The notes: generated from the letters alone by a model not told the origin. 64,000 nucleotides of DNA from Cryobacterium flavum (GCF_900103805.1 NZ_FNIB01000004.1:124001-188000), one strand, 5' to 3'. Shown: positions 36,504 through 48,064, counted from the first letter of the stretch. Translations and numbers: made by a program.

Positions 36504-38534
36504 GTGGCTGACGGCTTTGCGCTTTTCACCGATCGATCTGTTGTCGCGATGCGCGTCAACGGTGAGTTGAAAGATCTGGCGGCCACCGTGTTGCCGACGG
36601 ATGCTGTCGAACCGGTCAGCATAAATTCTCCCGACGGCCTCAACATTTTGCGCCACTCTGCCACCCACGTGCTGGCCCAGGCCGTGCAGACCGTCAACCC
36701 GGCCGCCCGCCTCGGCATCGGCCCGTTCGTCACCGACGGTTTCTACTACGACTTCGACGTGGCCGACCCGTTCACGCCCGACGACATCAAGTCACTCGAA
36801 AAGGCGATGGACCGCATCATCCGCCAGGGCCAGCGTTTCGTGCGCCGAGTGGTCACCCACGATGAGGCACGCGCCGAGCTGGCTGCCGAACCGTACAAGC
36901 TTGAGCTCATCGGCATCAAGGGCGGCCCCGGGGAGGGCGGCGAGGCTGCCGCCAACAACAGTCCGACGGCCGACGAAGAATCGGTCGAGGTCGGCGGTGC
37001 CGAACTCACCATCTACGACAACGTCGATCCGAAGACGGGGGAGACGGTCTGGAAGGACCTCTGCCGCGGTCCGCACCTGCCGAACACCCGCATGATCGGC
37101 AACGGCTACTCGCTCACCCGCCTGGCCGCAGCGTACTGGCGCGGCTCGGAGAAGAACCCTCAGCTGCAGCGCATCTATGGCACCGCTTGGCCCACCAAAG
37201 ATGAGCTGCGCGCGTATCAGACCCGTCAGGAAGAGGCTGCCAAGCGCGATCACCGCAAGCTTGGCGCCGAACTCGACCTGTTCAGCTTCCCAGAGGAGAT
37301 CGGTTCGGGCCTCGCGGTGTTCCACCCCAAGGGCGGCATCATCCGCCAGGAGATGGAGAACTACTCCCGCAAGCGCCACACCGAGGCTGGCTACGACTTC
37401 GTCTACTCGCCGCACATCACCAAGTCGACGCTGTTCGAAACCTCGGGCCACCTCGATTGGTACCGCGAGGGCATGTTCCCCCCGATGCACCTCGACGAGG
37501 AACGCGACGACACCGGCCATGTCACCCGCCAGGGCGTCGACTACTACCTGAAGCCGATGAACTGCCCATTCCACAACCTCATCTTCAAGTCCAGCGGTCG
37601 CAGCTACCGCGAACTGCCGATGCGCTTGTTCGAATTCGGATCGGTCTACCGGTACGAGAAGTCCGGCGTGCTCAACGGCCTTACCCGCGTCCGCGGCATG
37701 ACGCAGGACGACGCCCACATCTACACCACCAAGGAAGGCATGAAGGAGGAGCTCACCAGCACCCTCAACTTCGTGCTGCAGCTGCTCGCCGACTACGGTC
37801 TTCAGGACTACTACCTCGAGCTCTCCACCAAAGACCCAAAAAAGTTCGTCGGCACCGACGAGGCGTGGGAGGAAGCCACCGTAACGCTCCGCGAGGTTGC
37901 CGAGGCATCCGGTCTCGATCTGGTCGCCGACCCGGGCGGAGCCGCGTTCTACGGCCCCAAGATCTCGGTGCAGGCCAAGGATGCCATCGGGCGCACCTGG
38001 CAGATGTCGACCATCCAGCTCGACTTCAACCTGCCCGAACGGTTCGACCTCGAATACACCGCGAATGACGGCAGCCGCCAGCGCCCGGTCATGATCCACC
38101 GCGCCCTGTTCGGCTCGATCGAGCGTTTCTTTGCCGTGCTCACCGAGCACTACGCCGGAGCCTTCCCGGTGTGGCTGGCCCCGGTGCAGGTAGTCGGAAT
38201 TCCAGTGTCGGAGCAGTACGGTCCCTTCCTCGACGACGTGATCGCCACCCTGAAGAGGGCCGGCGTGCGCGCCGAAGTTGACCATTCTGACGATCGCATG
38301 CAGAAGAAGATCCGCACGCACACCAAGGCCAAGGTGCCGTATCAGCTCATCGTGGGCGAAGATGACCAGGCCAACGGCGCGGTCAGCTTTCGCTTTCGCG
38401 ATGGTACGCAGCAGAACGGGGTGCCGGTAGACGAGGCCGTGCAAATTATCGTGGAGTCGATCGAGGACCGCGCGCAGGTGACCACGACTCCGGTCGCCCC
38501 GGTCGCCCCTGCTGTGACCGAAGTGCAGGCGTAG
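36504..38534 (+). CDS. thrS: Threonine--tRNA ligase
   Basis: GTG at 36504 follows AGGGAG; 676 residues is normal. The enzyme charges tRNA-Thr. Order of parts: N-terminal TGS-like domain (about 1-60), the editing domain with [12 protein letters not shown] near 53-64, and the class II catalytic core with [18 protein letters not shown] (motif 1), the zinc-ligand Cys in [51 protein letters not shown] (motif 2) and [20 protein letters not shown] (motif 3). A C-terminal anticodon-binding domain starts at [15 protein letters not shown]. The editing domain has an insertion, [14 protein letters not shown]. The HIT gene starts one base after its stop. Confidence 0.97.
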   Translation: MADGFALFTDRSVVAMRVNGELKDLAATVLPTDAVEPVSINSPDGLNILRHSATHVLAQAVQTVNPAARLGIGPFVTDGFYYDFDVADPFTPDDIKSLEKAMDRIIRQGQRFVRRVVTHDEARAELAAEPYKLELIGIKGGPGEGGEAAANNSPTADEESVEVGGAELTIYDNVDPKTGETVWKDLCRGPHLPNTRMIGNGYSLTRLAAAYWRGSEKNPQLQRIYGTAWPTKDELRAYQTRQEEAAKRDHRKLGAELDLFSFPEEIGSGLAVFHPKGGIIRQEMENYSRKRHTEAGYDFVYSPHITKSTLFETSGHLDWYREGMFPPMHLDEERDDTGHVTRQGVDYYLKPMNCPFHNLIFKSSGRSYRELPMRLFEFGSVYRYEKSGVLNGLTRVRGMTQDDAHIYTTKEGMKEELTSTLNFVLQLLADYGLQDYYLELSTKDPKKFVGTDEAWEEATVTLREVAEASGLDLVADPGGAAFYGPKISVQAKDAIGRTWQMSTIQLDFNLPERFDLEYTANDGSRQRPVMIHRALFGSIERFFAVLTEHYAGAFPVWLAPVQVVGIPVSEQYGPFLDDVIATLKRAGVRAEVDHSDDRMQKKIRTHTKAKVPYQLIVGEDDQANGAVSFRFRDGTQQNGVPVDEAVQIIVESIEDRAQVTTTPVAPVAPAVTEVQA

Positions 38535-38535
38535 C

Positions 38536-39153
38536 GTGCCGGCCATTCCCGCAGATCGACTGCGCGGTTCCGACGCCGTCGACGCCGGCGCGGGGGAGAC
38601 CGCTGCCGAGTTCGCCGGTGTTCCGGATGCCTTTCAACGGCTGTGGACGCCGCATCGGATGGTTTACATCCAGGATGGGCAGCAGCCGCACCCCGACGAC
38701 TGCCCGTTCTGCATCGCGCCGACCCTGGACGATGAGAAGGCGCTGATCGTGGCGCGGGGTACCCACGCCTACGTGCTACTCAACCTTTTTCCGTATAACA
38801 GCGGCCACTTGCTGGTCTGTCCGTATCGGCACGTCGCCACCTACGACCAGGCCACGCCGGAGGAGATCGCCGAAATCGGCGAGTTCACCCAGATCGCCAT
38901 GCGGGTGCTCACGCAGGTGTCGAACTGTGACGGCTTCAACATCGGTATGAATCAGGGACGTATCGCGGGGGCAGGCATCGCCGAGCACCTGCACCAGCAC
39001 ATCGTTCCGCGCTGGGCCCTAGACTCTAATTTTTTTCCGATCATCGCCGGTACCAAGGCCATCCCGCGCCTGCTCGGCGACGTGCGTCGGGAAATCGCCG
39101 AGGTCTGGCCCGTCGCCGGGGCGCCTACGGCTGCCGCCACAAGCACTCTCTAG
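38536..39153 (+). CDS. HIT domain-containing protein (AP4A phosphorylase-like)
   Basis: The 205-residue protein starts at GTG 38536, one base after the thrS stop. It has the HIT fold: DCPFCIAPTLDDEKALIVARG at the N-terminal side (a CxxC pair that may bind zinc), YNSGHLLVCPYRHVATYDQAT, FNIGMNQGRIAGAGIAEHLHQHIVPRW with the HxHxH triad. The mycobacterial homologue after thrS (Rv2613c) has diadenosine tetraphosphate phosphorylase activity, so nucleotide hydrolysis or phosphorolysis is likely. Location after thrS may couple it to AP4A made by aminoacyl-tRNA synthetases; that is an inference. Confidence 0.9.
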   Translation: MPAIPADRLRGSDAVDAGAGETAAEFAGVPDAFQRLWTPHRMVYIQDGQQPHPDDCPFCIAPTLDDEKALIVARGTHAYVLLNLFPYNSGHLLVCPYRHVATYDQATPEEIAEIGEFTQIAMRVLTQVSNCDGFNIGMNQGRIAGAGIAEHLHQHIVPRWALDSNFFPIIAGTKAIPRLLGDVRREIAEVWPVAGAPTAAATSTL

Positions 39154-39255
39154 CTTTTTCTCACGGCCGGGCGCGTGCTGGTGCGCCCCGGTCTTCGGCT
39201 CACACCCACCAGGCTCCGACCAGACCACCACCATGCAAGGAATAGGATCGTAGTT

Positions 39256-40158
39256 ATGACTGAATCAACCTCTGCCGAGCAGTTCGGATCGAGCCGCGTC
39301 AAGCGTGGACTCGCCGAAATGCTCAAGGGCGGCGTCATCATGGACGTCGTCACCGCTGCCCAGGCTCGTATTGCTGAAGACGCCGGCGCTGTCGCCGTCA
39401 TGGCTCTCGAACGCGTTCCCGCCGACATCCGCTCGCAGGGTGGCGTGGCCCGCATGAGCGACCCCGACCTGATCGACAGCATCATCGCCGAGGTCAACAT
39501 TCCGGTCATGGCGAAGGCCCGCATCGGCCACTTCGTCGAAGCACAGATTCTCGAGGTGCTCGGCGTCGACTACATCGACGAGTCCGAAGTGCTTAGCCCG
39601 GCCGACTACATGAACCACATCGACAAGTGGAACTTCACCATTCCCTTCGTCTGTGGCGCTACCAACCTCGGTGAGGCGCTTCGCCGCATCAACGAGGGCG
39701 CGGCCATGATTCGATCCAAGGGCGAGGCCGGCACCGGCGACGTCTCCGAAGCCACCAAGCACATCCGCACGATCAACGGCGAGATCAAGCGCCTCACCTC
39801 GATGAGCCGTGACGAACTCTATGTCGCCGCCAAGGAACTCCAGGCTCCCTACGAGCTCGTCGCCGAGATCGCCACCACCGGCAAGCTGCCGGTGGTTCTG
39901 TTCACCGCCGGAGGCGTGGCCACCCCGGCCGACGCCGCAATGATGATGCAGCTCGGCGCTGACGGTGTGTTCGTTGGCTCCGGCGTCTTCAAGTCGGGCA
40001 ACCCCGAACAGCGTGCCGCCGCCATCGTGAAGGCTGTCACCTTCTACGACGACGCCAAGGTCATCGCTGAGGTCTCCCGCGGCCTCGGTGAAGCCATGGT
40101 CGGTATCAACGTGTCGGACATCCCCGCACCGCACCGCCTCGCTACGCGCGGCTGGTAG
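39256..40158 (+). CDS. pdxS: Pyridoxal 5'-phosphate synthase lyase subunit PdxS
   Basis: ATG at 39256 has AAGGAATAGGA upstream; 300 residues. PdxS builds PLP from ribose 5-phosphate, glyceraldehyde 3-phosphate and ammonia delivered by PdxT. The TIM barrel shows [38 protein letters not shown], the catalytic Lys region [51 protein letters not shown] and the phosphate site [14 protein letters not shown]. Sequence conservation is very high. pdxT follows 11 bp downstream, so the two form the DXP-independent vitamin B6 operon. HIT ends 102 bp upstream, leaving room for a promoter. Confidence 0.98.
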   Translation: MTESTSAEQFGSSRVKRGLAEMLKGGVIMDVVTAAQARIAEDAGAVAVMALERVPADIRSQGGVARMSDPDLIDSIIAEVNIPVMAKARIGHFVEAQILEVLGVDYIDESEVLSPADYMNHIDKWNFTIPFVCGATNLGEALRRINEGAAMIRSKGEAGTGDVSEATKHIRTINGEIKRLTSMSRDELYVAAKELQAPYELVAEIATTGKLPVVLFTAGGVATPADAAMMMQLGADGVFVGSGVFKSGNPEQRAAAIVKAVTFYDDAKVIAEVSRGLGEAMVGINVSDIPAPHRLATRGW

Positions 40159-40169
40159 CCAGACCGTTC

Positions 40170-40811
40170 GTGACGATTCTCTCGATGGGCACCCGACCGG
40201 CAGAGGCTGCTGTAACGGCAGGACTGCGGGTTGGGGTGCTCGCCCTGCAGGGCGATTTTCGTGAGCACGCGCAGGTACTGCGCGAGCTCGGCGCGAACGT
40301 CGCCCTGGTGCGCCGTCCGGAAGAATTGCTCCAGGTCGACGGTCTGGTCATTCCGGGTGGCGAATCGAGCGTCATGGACAAGCTCGCCCGTACCTTCGGC
40401 CTAGCCGAACCGCTCCGCGCAGCCATCCGCGGCGGGCTGCCCGTCTATGGAACCTGCGCGGGGCTGATCATGCTCGCCGACACGATTCTCGATGGCATGA
40501 ACGGCCAGCAGAGCCTCGGCGGACTTGACATCGCCGTGCGCCGCAACGCCTTCGGTTCGCAGACCGCTTCCTTCGAGACCGACCTTGACATTGCAGCGCT
40601 CGGTGACAAACCGGTGCACGCGGTGTTCATTCGCGCCCCGGTGGTCGAAACCGTCGGCCCGCTGGCGACCGCCCTGGCCACCCTCGACGACGGCCGGTGC
40701 GTCGCCGTGGAACAGGGAAACCTGCTCGGCACGTCCTTTCACCCTGAGATCACCGGTGAATACCGTTTTCATCAGTATTTCCTGCGGAAACTGGTCGCCG
40801 CCGCCCGCTGA
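40170..40811 (+). CDS. pdxT: Pyridoxal 5'-phosphate synthase glutaminase subunit PdxT
   Basis: PdxT hydrolyses glutamine and channels ammonia to PdxS. The class I glutamine amidotransferase fold is complete: RVGVLALQGDFREHAQVLRELG, PGGESSVMDKLAR, the nucleophile Cys96 in YGTCAGLIML, and the His-Glu pair in TSFHPEIT near residue 191. GTG at 40170 is the first start; ATG at 40185 is possible, and upstream signals do not settle it. Length (213 residues) is slightly above the usual ~195. It follows pdxS by 11 bp. Confidence 0.96.
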   Translation: MTILSMGTRPAEAAVTAGLRVGVLALQGDFREHAQVLRELGANVALVRRPEELLQVDGLVIPGGESSVMDKLARTFGLAEPLRAAIRGGLPVYGTCAGLIMLADTILDGMNGQQSLGGLDIAVRRNAFGSQTASFETDLDIAALGDKPVHAVFIRAPVVETVGPLATALATLDDGRCVAVEQGNLLGTSFHPEITGEYRFHQYFLRKLVAAAR

Positions 40812-40885
40812 TGCCAGGCCCAATTGTGCCGGGCGCGCGAGTGTGGCTAGGGTTCAGACATGACTCAGACACCCGGTGGTCAACG

Positions 40886-41440
40886 ATGACCCGATATGTA
40901 GCACTGCTCCGTGGCATCAACGTCAACGGCATCACCATCGCCATGGCCAATCTTGCCGACACCTTTCACGACCTCGGTTACACCGACGTCAAAACCGTGC
41001 TGGCGAGCGGCAACGTCATTTTCAGCATCGACAGTCCGCTCGTCGACAAAGCGGATGCCGCGGCCCTCAAGGCGCGCATCGAAGCGGCCCTGACCGCCCG
41101 GTTCGAGTACGAGGCCTGGATCGTGCTGGTCGACGCCGAATCGCTCGACCGGATCGTGCGTGCCTTTCCCTTCACCGCCGATCATGACGGCTGGCATTCC
41201 TATGTCATGTTCTCCTCCGACCCCGGTCATCTCAGTGAACTGGCCGGTCACGCCAAGGAGCTCGAGCCGTCCGACGAACGCATCGAACTCGGCCACGGCG
41301 TGCTGTACTGGGAGGTTCGCAAGGCCGTGGGCATCAAGAGCGCCTTCAGCAAGAAGAGCGCCAAGCTCAAGTACCGTGACACGACGACCACCCGTAACCT
41401 GCACACGCTGCACAAGCTGCTGGAAGTCACTCCGGGATAG
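40886..41440 (+). CDS. DUF1697 domain-containing protein
   Basis: ATG at 40886 with GGTGG upstream gives 184 residues; the frame extends back to 40811 but only this start matches the family. DUF1697 features are MTRYVALLRGINVNGITIAMANL at the N-terminus, LASGNVIFSID, and the C-terminal HGVLYWEVRK and KYRDTTTTRNLHTLHKLLEV. The family is a small soluble protein of unknown function found in many bacteria. Here it lies between pdxT and yebC on the plus strand. It may share their transcript, but a 74-bp gap contains the pdxT end and the start of a separate signal. Confidence 0.88.
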   Translation: MTRYVALLRGINVNGITIAMANLADTFHDLGYTDVKTVLASGNVIFSIDSPLVDKADAAALKARIEAALTARFEYEAWIVLVDAESLDRIVRAFPFTADHDGWHSYVMFSSDPGHLSELAGHAKELEPSDERIELGHGVLYWEVRKAVGIKSAFSKKSAKLKYRDTTTTRNLHTLHKLLEVTPG

Positions 41441-41515
41441 ACTGATCCGGCACTAAGCGTGCACCGACTTCGCAGCGCTCACTTAATTTTGACGTAGCAC
41501 AACAACGGGAGATGT

Positions 41516-42280
<765 letters not shown>

Positions 42281-42284
42281 TTCG

Positions 42285-42911
42285 ATGGCGGTCAGGGTTC
42301 TCGGCATCGACCCGGGCCTCACCCGCTGCGGTGTGGGCGTGGTCGATGTCGAGGGCAACCGCTCCGCCCGTCTGGTCGATGTGACCGTGCTGCGGAGCGC
42401 CGCCGACCTTCCGCTGGAGCGGCGGCTGCTGTTGTTGTCCCAGGGTCTGGAAGAGATGCTCGACCGCCACCGGCCGCAGTTCATCGCCATTGAGCGGGTC
42501 TTCGCCCAGCACAACGTGCGCACCGTCATGGGCACAGCGCAGATCAGCGGGGTCGCCCTGCTGCTCGCCGCGCAGCGCGGTCTGCCGGTAACCCTGCACA
42601 CTCCGAGCGAGGTGAAGGCCGCCATCACCGGTTACGGTGCCGCCGATAAGAAGCAGGTCGGCACCATGGTCGCCCGCATCCTCGGGCTGACCGAGATTCC
42701 CAAACCAGCTGACGCAGCGGATGCCCTCGCCCTCGCGATCTGCCACGCCTGGCGCACCGGAGCATCCGGTGGCACCCTGCCGACCGTCGCCTCGGTAAAA
42801 GCTGCCACGGTCACGACGGGCGCGCTGACGCCAGCGCAGAGGGCCTGGCGTGCCGCCGAACGTGGGTCGGTGCCAGCAGCGTCAGCGGTGCCCCGTAGTC
42901 TTAAGCGGTGA
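42285..42911 (+). CDS. ruvC: Crossover junction endodeoxyribonuclease RuvC
   Basis: RuvC resolves Holliday junctions made by RuvAB. The RNase H-like active site is visible: first Asp in [17 protein letters not shown], the Glu in [15 protein letters not shown], and acidic residues in the C-terminal [14 protein letters not shown]. The 208-residue protein is slightly long for the family (~180) because of a non-conserved tail. It starts 4 bp after yebC, and ruvA overlaps its stop by 4 bp, so ruvCAB form one operon with yebC. Confidence 0.96.
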   Translation: MAVRVLGIDPGLTRCGVGVVDVEGNRSARLVDVTVLRSAADLPLERRLLLLSQGLEEMLDRHRPQFIAIERVFAQHNVRTVMGTAQISGVALLLAAQRGLPVTLHTPSEVKAAITGYGAADKKQVGTMVARILGLTEIPKPADAADALALAICHAWRTGASGGTLPTVASVKAATVTTGALTPAQRAWRAAERGSVPAASAVPRSLKR

Positions 42912-43573
42912 TCTCTTCCGTACGTGGCCTTGTCCTTTCAGCTGTCGGCTCAACCGTCGTGATCGAGGTTGGGGGAGTCGGCCTCGGCATCCAGGTGACG
43001 CCGGCCACCGCACTCGGCCTGCGCATCAATGACGAAGCCCGGCTGGTGACCACCCTCATCGTGCGTGAAGATTCGCTCACTCTCTATGGCTTTCCCACTG
43101 CCGATGAGCTTGCGGTCTTCGAACTCCTCGTCGGTGTGACCGGTGTGGGTCCCAAGTCCGCCCTGGGCGTGCTCGCGGTGCTCAGCCCCAACCAGATCGC
43201 GCAGGCCGTCGCCGGCGACGACGACGGCGCCTTCCGCAAGGTCAGCGGCATTGGACCGAAAACCGCCAAACTCATCGTTCTCTCCCTGGCCGGCAAGCTC
43301 GCCGTCACCGCGGCGACGTCTCCAACCCGCCAGCCAAATGCCACCTCGGTTGCTGTCAGCGTGCAGGCCGCGCTGATCGGCCTCGGCTGGTCGGAGCGCG
43401 TCGCGGCCGAGGCCGTCGACGATACCCTCACCGAGTTGGCGGATGTCGCCGATGACGACGCTGCGCCGCCGGCGGTGGCCGCAGTGCTTCGGTTGGCCCT
43501 CGGCCGCCTGGGTCCGGCAGCGCACCACGCCACCGGGTCGGCGGCCGCGAGCAACGGAACGGGGCGCTCATGA
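42908..43573 (+). CDS. ruvA: Holliday junction branch migration protein RuvA
   Basis: A 221-residue junction-binding protein, GTG start overlapping the ruvC stop. Domain I (OB-fold) begins [30 protein letters not shown]; domain II has [16 protein letters not shown] and [20 protein letters not shown], the two helix-hairpin-helix elements that grip the junction; domain III starts after a Ser/Thr/Pro-rich linker. Tetrameric RuvA holds the four-way junction for the RuvB motor. ruvB overlaps its end by 4 bp. A slightly extended acidic linker is normal for actinobacteria. Confidence 0.96.
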   Translation: MISSVRGLVLSAVGSTVVIEVGGVGLGIQVTPATALGLRINDEARLVTTLIVREDSLTLYGFPTADELAVFELLVGVTGVGPKSALGVLAVLSPNQIAQAVAGDDDGAFRKVSGIGPKTAKLIVLSLAGKLAVTAATSPTRQPNATSVAVSVQAALIGLGWSERVAAEAVDDTLTELADVADDDAAPPAVAAVLRLALGRLGPAAHHATGSAAASNGTGRS

Positions 43574-44634
43574 GCACTGATCCCGCTGTCGAAAACTCCG
43601 CCATCAAACTGGTCAGCCCCTCGCTCGAAAGTGAGTCCGAGCTAGCCTTCGAGGGCGCTCTGCGCCCGGCGAGTCTGGCCGAATTCGTCGGCCAGAAAAA
43701 GGTACGTGGGCAGTTGCAGCTGCTGCTGACCGCCGCGACCATGCAGAATCGCACGCCAGACCACATCCTCCTGGCTGGCCCTCCCGGCCTCGGCAAAACC
43801 ACCCTGGCCATGATCGTCGCTTACGAGGGCAACCGCCCGCTGCGCATGTCGAGTGGTCCGGCCATCCAGCACGCCGGCGATCTAGCGGCCGTGCTGTCGT
43901 CCTTGGTTCCCGGCGAGGTGCTGTTCATCGATGAAATCCACCGCATGGCACGCTCCGCCGAGGAGATGCTCTACCTCGCTATGGAAGACTTTCGCATCGA
44001 CATCATGGTGGGAAAGGGTGCTGGCGCCACTTCCGTTCCACTCGACCTGGCCCCATTCACCCTGGTCGGTGCCACGACCCGGTCTGGCCTGCTGCCGAAC
44101 CCTCTGCGGGACCGTTTCGGTTTCACCGCCCACCTCGAGTTCTACGCCGAGAGCGAGCTCGAACAGGTGTTGGCCCGGGCAGCGCAGCTCATCGAGCTGC
44201 CGATCAAGAAGGATGCCCTCGCCGAGATCGCCGGACGGTGCCGTGGCACACCGCGCATCGCGAACCGCCTGCTGCGCCGCGTGCGCGACTATGCGCTCGT
44301 GCACGGGGGAGCTGCCGACATCGCCGCGGTGCACGCAGCCCTCGAACTCTACGACGTCGACGCGATCGGCCTCGATCGGCTCGACCGGGAGGTCATGAAG
44401 ATCATTTTGACTCGTTTTGGCGGCGGACCGGTGGGGCTCAATACCCTGGCCGTGTCGGTGGGGGAAGAGTCCGAAACTGTCGAAGCGGTCGTCGAGCCTT
44501 TCCTGGTGCGGATAGGCTTCCTCACGCGTACCCCGCGAGGGCGCGTTGCCACCAGCGCAGCGTGGCAACATTTTGGCCTCGTGCCGCCCCCGGGCTCGAC
44601 TGCACAGGGCAGTACGACCCTTCTTGACCTATAA
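43570..44634 (+). CDS. ruvB: Holliday junction branch migration ATPase RuvB
   Basis: The 354-residue AAA+ motor drives branch migration. Walker A is [17 protein letters not shown], Walker B is [10 protein letters not shown], the sensor 1 region is [22 protein letters not shown] (arginine finger nearby), and the C-terminal winged helix contains [45 protein letters not shown] 43570 overlaps the ruvA stop (ATGA). It is followed by yajC after a 105-bp gap. Confidence 0.98.
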   Translation: MSTDPAVENSAIKLVSPSLESESELAFEGALRPASLAEFVGQKKVRGQLQLLLTAATMQNRTPDHILLAGPPGLGKTTLAMIVAYEGNRPLRMSSGPAIQHAGDLAAVLSSLVPGEVLFIDEIHRMARSAEEMLYLAMEDFRIDIMVGKGAGATSVPLDLAPFTLVGATTRSGLLPNPLRDRFGFTAHLEFYAESELEQVLARAAQLIELPIKKDALAEIAGRCRGTPRIANRLLRRVRDYALVHGGAADIAAVHAALELYDVDAIGLDRLDREVMKIILTRFGGGPVGLNTLAVSVGEESETVEAVVEPFLVRIGFLTRTPRGRVATSAAWQHFGLVPPPGSTAQGSTTLLDL

Positions 44635-44739
44635 TTCAATTTGGCCCGCCTGTCTAGAGGCATATTCTCTAGGCCTGCTGTCGGGTCTTCACTCACAGCT
44701 TCGGCCACCCGCGCCGCAATCGAAAGGTTTCACCGCTCT

Positions 44740-45126
44740 ATGGATTCTTTGACTCTCGTCATGCTGGCCGTCCTGGCCGTACTCGTCTTCTTCATGTTCC
44801 GCAACGGCCGCAAGCGCAAGAGGGACCAGGAGGCCCTGCAGGCCACCATGGTTCCCGGCGCCGACGTCATGACCAACTTCGGCATGTACGGCACGATCAT
44901 TGCCATCGATGAAGAAGCCAACAAGGTCGAGCTGCAGATCGCGCCCGGCGTCATCGTCGAGATCCACCGCCAGACCATCGCTCGCGTGGTTGAGCCGGTT
45001 GTCGCCGACGAACTCGACGACGAGAGCGTTCAGGCCATCGACTCGCTGAACGAGCCGGAATTCGGCCAGCGCGTTGCCGACCTTGACACCGACACGACCG
45101 ACCAGCCCAAAAAGGGTGACGCGTAG
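44740..45126 (+). CDS. yajC: Preprotein translocase subunit YajC
   Basis: ATG at 44740 with GAAAGG upstream gives 128 residues; the open frame back to 44641 is not family sequence. One N-terminal membrane helix (SLTLVMLAVLAVLVFFMFRNGRKRKRDQ) is followed by the YajC core MVPGADVMTNFGMYGTIIAIDEEANKVELQIAPGVIVEIHRQTIARVV, then an acidic tail. YajC associates with SecDF in the membrane and assists Sec export; secD and secF follow. Its individual role is minor in tested organisms. Confidence 0.93.
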   Translation: MDSLTLVMLAVLAVLVFFMFRNGRKRKRDQEALQATMVPGADVMTNFGMYGTIIAIDEEANKVELQIAPGVIVEIHRQTIARVVEPVVADELDDESVQAIDSLNEPEFGQRVADLDTDTTDQPKKGDA

Positions 45127-45275
45127 TCGTTTTTCGGCAGGCATAGTTCGGTACGGCCTATTTCGTAGGGCATACTCGCTTGGCACGTTTATTTATTGCA
45201 CGAAACGCACGTAATGCATCAAGCGGCGCGTCCACACAGTTTGGTGTGGGCGCCAACAGAAAGCTGAGTTCATAG

Positions 45276-46997
45276 GTGGCTAAGTCGTCTCCGGTCAAGA
45301 AGGCCTGGCGTTCCCTGACCTGGCTTGGCGTGATTATCGTCGGCCTCATCGCCCTCAACGCGTTCGGTGTATTCACCCAGAACGGATCGTGGACGCCGAA
45401 ACTGGCCCTCGACCTCGAGGGCGGAACCCAGATTATCCTCGCCCCGCAGGTGGAGAGTGGCGCGACAGTCACCTCGGAGCAGCTCGACGAGGCCGTTGGG
45501 ATCATTCGACAGCGCATCAACTCGTCTGGAGTGTCGGAAACAGAAGTCAACACTCAGGGCGGTCGAAACATCGTCGTCTCGATTCCAGGCACCCCCGATG
45601 ATGCCACCCTGGAGCGCATCAAGTCCTCGGCGAAGCTCGAATTTCGGGCCGTACTCGTAGCCGGGCAGCCGTCCGGCCAGACCGTCGGGGCCGACGGCAC
45701 CGCAACGCCGGCGCCGCAGGCGACGGTTGATCCGAGCCTGTCGACCACACCGGCCGTTGCACCGACCGACGCGAGCGACCTGAACTACGTCACCCCGGCT
45801 CTTCAGGCCGAGTACGACGCCTTCGATTGCAACAAGATCAACAGCACCAACGTGGCGCCCGCCGACCAGCCCCTGATCACCTGTGAGACCGACGGCTCGG
45901 TCAAATACATCCTCGGCCCGGTCGAGGTCGACGGTTCCACGATCTCGGACGCGACCAACGGCCAGCGCACCACTCAAAACGGCGCGACCACCGGCGAGTG
46001 GGCCGTCAACATCGTCTTCAACAGCTCGGGAACCTCGAAGTTTGCAGACGTGACGACCCGCCTGTTCAGCCTGACCGGTGTGCAGAACCAGTTCGCCATC
46101 GTGCTCGACGGCCACGTGATTTCGGCCCCGGCCACCCAGGGTGCCATCCTCGACGGCAAGCCTCAGATCACCGGGTCTTTCGATCAGGAAAGTTCCAAGG
46201 CCCTGGCTGACCAGCTCAAGTTCGGTGCACTCCCGATCAGCTTCACCGTGCAGAGCCAGGACACCATCTCGGCAACGCTCGGTTCGACCCAGCTGCTCAA
46301 CGGCCTCATTGCCGGATTGATCGGTCTGATCCTCGTCGTCCTCTACTCACTCGCTCAGTACCGCCTGCTCGGTTTGGTCACCGTTGCGTCCCTCGGCGTG
46401 GCAGCGGTGATCACCTACCTGCTGATCACCATCCTGTCCTGGCGTGAAGGCTACCGTTTGTCACTGGCCGGCGTCGCCGGTTTGATCGTGGCCATCGGTA
46501 TCACCGCCGACTCGTTCATCGTCTACTTCGAACGCGTCCGTGACGAGTTGCGTGATGGGCGCGGGCTGGAGTCCTCGGTCGAGGCCGGCTGGAAGCGAGC
46601 CTTCCGCACCATCGTCGCCTCCGACGTCGTCAACTTCCTCGCGGCCGCAGTGCTGTTCGTGCTCGCCGTCGGCAACGTACGCGGCTTCGCCCTCACCCTG
46701 GGCCTCACTACCATCGTCGACCTCCTCGTGGTCAGTCTGTTCACCCACCCGATGCTGCAACTGATCGCCCAGACCAAGTTCTTCAACGAGGGCCACAAAC
46801 TCAGCGGCCTTGATCCGCGAGCCCTCGGTGCTGTCTATCGTGGTCGAGCGCGGTTTGAACCCTCGGCTTCCGTGCCGGCGACCAAGGTCTCCTCCTCGAG
46901 TAAAGAGGCGGCGAAACGACAAACCATCGCGGAGCGCAAGGCTTCCGAGCTCGTGGGTTCCAGCACTGATCGATCAACGGACGGGAAGGATTCCTGA
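45276..46997 (+). CDS. secD: Protein translocase subunit SecD
   Basis: GTG at 45276; 573 residues. SecD and SecF form an RND-type membrane complex that uses proton motive force to complete Sec-dependent translocation. Visible parts: first helix (WLGVIIVGLIALNAFGVF), LALDLEGGTQIILAPQVESGA (conserved GG region), a large exported domain with INSSGVSETEVNTQGGRNIVVSIPG, and the C-terminal helices with LYSLAQYRLLGLVTVASLGVAAVITYLLITIL and LAGVAGLIVAIGITADSFIVYFERVRDELRDGRG. The exported domain contains a Thr/Ala/Pro-rich insertion near residues 130-175. Its stop overlaps the secF ATG by one base. Confidence 0.96.
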   Translation: MAKSSPVKKAWRSLTWLGVIIVGLIALNAFGVFTQNGSWTPKLALDLEGGTQIILAPQVESGATVTSEQLDEAVGIIRQRINSSGVSETEVNTQGGRNIVVSIPGTPDDATLERIKSSAKLEFRAVLVAGQPSGQTVGADGTATPAPQATVDPSLSTTPAVAPTDASDLNYVTPALQAEYDAFDCNKINSTNVAPADQPLITCETDGSVKYILGPVEVDGSTISDATNGQRTTQNGATTGEWAVNIVFNSSGTSKFADVTTRLFSLTGVQNQFAIVLDGHVISAPATQGAILDGKPQITGSFDQESSKALADQLKFGALPISFTVQSQDTISATLGSTQLLNGLIAGLIGLILVVLYSLAQYRLLGLVTVASLGVAAVITYLLITILSWREGYRLSLAGVAGLIVAIGITADSFIVYFERVRDELRDGRGLESSVEAGWKRAFRTIVASDVVNFLAAAVLFVLAVGNVRGFALTLGLTTIVDLLVVSLFTHPMLQLIAQTKFFNEGHKLSGLDPRALGAVYRGRARFEPSASVPATKVSSSSKEAAKRQTIAERKASELVGSSTDRSTDGKDS

Positions 46998-48010
46998 TGG
47001 CCAGCTTCTCGAAATTTGGAAATGACCTCTACACGGGCGCTCGTTCGCTGAACATCGTCGGGCGTCGCAAGCTGTGGTATCTGATCGCCGGCGGCATGAT
47101 CCTCATCGCGCTGGTCGGCCCGTTCCTGCTGCGCGGCGGCTTCGTTTTCGGCATCGAGTTCACCGGCGGCAGCGAGTTCGTCGTCTCGCAGACGAGCAGC
47201 CAGTCAGAGACCACCGCAGTGGATGCCGTTTCCAGCGTCGTTCCGAATGCCGTACCAAAGGTCTCCACCGTCGGCACCGATGGCGTTCGAGTACAGACCG
47301 ACCAGCTGTCCGAAGGCGAGACGACCGGAGTGCGCGACGCATTGGCCACCGCCTACAACGTGCCCGTCAAGGAAGTCGCCACCTCCTTCATTGGCGCCAC
47401 CTGGGGGCAGGACATCACCGGGCAGGCACTGCGTGCCCTGGTCGTGTTCCTCGTGCTCGCCGGCATCATCATGGCCATCTATTTCCGCACCTGGAAAATG
47501 TCCGTGGCGGCCATGGTCGCCCTGCTGCACGACCTGGTCATCACCGCGGGGTTCTACGGAATCACCGGTTTTGAAATCACACCCGCGGCCGTGATCGGAT
47601 TCCTCACCATTTTGGGATATTCGCTCTACGACACCGTCGTGGTCTTCGACAAGATTCGCGAGAACACCAACTTCGACGGGTCCGGCTCGAGCCGGACCTT
47701 CTCCGAGTCGGTCAACCTCGCCGTGAACCAGACCCTCGTGCGCTCGATCAACACCTCCGTGGTCGCGGCTCTGCCCGTGGCATCCATTTTGTTTATCGGT
47801 GCGTTCGTCTTGGGCGCCGGCACGCTGCGCGACATCTCGCTCGCGCTGCTCATCGGAATTCTGGTCGGAACCTACTCGACCATCTTCATCGCATCACCGC
47901 TGTACGCCCAGCTGCGCAACAACGAGGACGCTATTCGCAAGCACGACAAGAAGGCCCTCGCTGCGCGCGCCAAGGCCTCGGCCCCGGCCGCGGCCAGCGT
48001 CACCGCCTAG
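46997..48010 (+). CDS. secF: Protein translocase subunit SecF
   Basis: The 337-residue partner of SecD starts at the ATG overlapping the secD stop (TGATG). It has FGIEFTGGSEF after the first helix, the exported loop, and four clustered helices: ALRALVVFLVLAGIIMAIYFRTWKMSVAAMVALLHDLVITAGFYG, AVIGFLTILGYSLYDTVVVFDKIRENT, and NQTLVRSINTSVVAALPVASILFIGAFVLGAG. The conserved GYSLYDTVVVFDKIREN block is diagnostic. Gene order yajC-secD-secF-rsh is standard in actinobacteria. A strong terminator follows. Confidence 0.97.
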   Translation: MASFSKFGNDLYTGARSLNIVGRRKLWYLIAGGMILIALVGPFLLRGGFVFGIEFTGGSEFVVSQTSSQSETTAVDAVSSVVPNAVPKVSTVGTDGVRVQTDQLSEGETTGVRDALATAYNVPVKEVATSFIGATWGQDITGQALRALVVFLVLAGIIMAIYFRTWKMSVAAMVALLHDLVITAGFYGITGFEITPAAVIGFLTILGYSLYDTVVVFDKIRENTNFDGSGSSRTFSESVNLAVNQTLVRSINTSVVAALPVASILFIGAFVLGAGTLRDISLALLIGILVGTYSTIFIASPLYAQLRNNEDAIRKHDKKALAARAKASAPAAASVTA

Positions 48011-48032
48011 TCAGCTCAGTTGGCACGACCGG

Positions 48033-48064
48033 AACGGCCAGTCCCTGCGGACTGGCCGTTTCTG
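48033..48064 (+). terminator. Intrinsic terminator after secF
   Basis: A perfect 12-bp stem (AACGGCCAGTCC at 48033-48044 with 48049-48060, loop CTGC) is followed by TCT, 22 bp after the secF stop. It separates the sec genes from the RelA/SpoT gene. Confidence 0.85.
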